In this document: one piece after another, positions 63,990 to 64,000 of the stretch
Layout of the letters: each line of letters begins with the position of its first letter
Numbering within the stretch: position 1 is the first letter of the stretch
From: Streptococcus sciuri
GTDB taxonomy: Bacteria > Bacillota > Bacilli > Lactobacillales > Streptococcaceae
Length of the DNA stretch: 64,000 bases
Reading direction: 5' to 3'
Assembly: GCF_024814375.1 (NCBI RefSeq)
Contig: NZ_JANUXX010000003.1
Location: 88,382-152,381 of the forward strand
The notes under the pieces: generated by a model
Seen by the model: only the letters and a program-made list of their open reading frames with translations
Told to the model about the DNA's origin: nothing
Database searches by the model: none
Position numbers and translations under genes: made by a program

Positions 63990-64000
63990 CTGCTGAATAG

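Overview
The window is chromosomal DNA of a low-GC Firmicute, almost certainly a Streptococcus. The evidence is gene content and order (xseA-xseB-ispA-tlyA-argR-recN; glmU-NUDIX-macP-mtnN; short-form HisG with HisZ), close resemblance of UvrB, Obg, RlmN and the DpnII enzymes to streptococcal proteins, and streptococcal regulatory sites (CtsR box, LicT-type RAT, cre, extended -10 promoters). I cannot fix the species; a mutans- or bovis-type streptococcus would fit. Most genes are on the minus strand and converge away from the rRNA/tRNA block at the right edge.

Layout. 1-8.4 kb: a partial ECF transporter S component, two tiny ORFs that may be bacteriocin remnants, uvrB, a glutamine-type ABC transporter (plus strand), and obg with two small conserved genes. 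8.6-12.7 kb: a decayed rsuA-like pseudouridine synthase, manA, hup, a YpmS/SGNH pair and degV. 12.8-20 kb: recN, argR, tlyA, ispA, xseB, xseA, nnrD and folD. 20-27 kb: a beta-glucoside PTS permease behind a cre site and an antiterminator target, feoAB with a PerR-type box, an amino-acid ABC transporter without a binding protein, and ykuJ. 27-34.8 kb: clpE with CtsR and CIRCE-like sites, small genes, tpiA, ftsK and a lipoprotein cyclophilin. 34.8-37.4 kb: a DpnII (GATC) restriction-modification operon whose second methylase is a chimeric pseudogene. 37.5-43.9 kb: mtnN, macP, NUDIX, glmU, an oxidoreductase, an ASCH gene with a nonsense codon, GlsB, a LysM protein, an SDR and a DUF2829 (Tad2-family) protein. 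43.9-49.2 kb: a type III restriction-modification locus with a frameshifted res, a 58-codon ORF, and a mod gene that begins with 19 tetranucleotide repeats. 49.3-54.3 kb: rlmN, yutD, queH, a SepM-like protease, coaD and rsmD. 54.4-62 kb: a ten-gene histidine operon behind a T-box and a CodY-like box. 62.1-64 kb: asnA, six tRNA genes (the last with a non-pairing acceptor stem) and 5S rRNA.

How it works together. Most of the window is housekeeping: DNA repair, isoprenoid and folate metabolism, cell-wall precursor synthesis, iron uptake, proteostasis and histidine synthesis. The accessory signal lies in the two restriction-modification loci. At the type III locus the tract length puts the natural ATG out of frame with mod (OFF at 19 repeats, ON at 20), and res carries an independent one-base frameshift; this is the layout expected of a phase-variable methyltransferase (phasevarion) that has lost its nuclease. 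The DpnII locus keeps an intact nuclease and an intact GATC methylase, but the competence-linked second methylase has been overwritten by a piece of endonuclease coding sequence.
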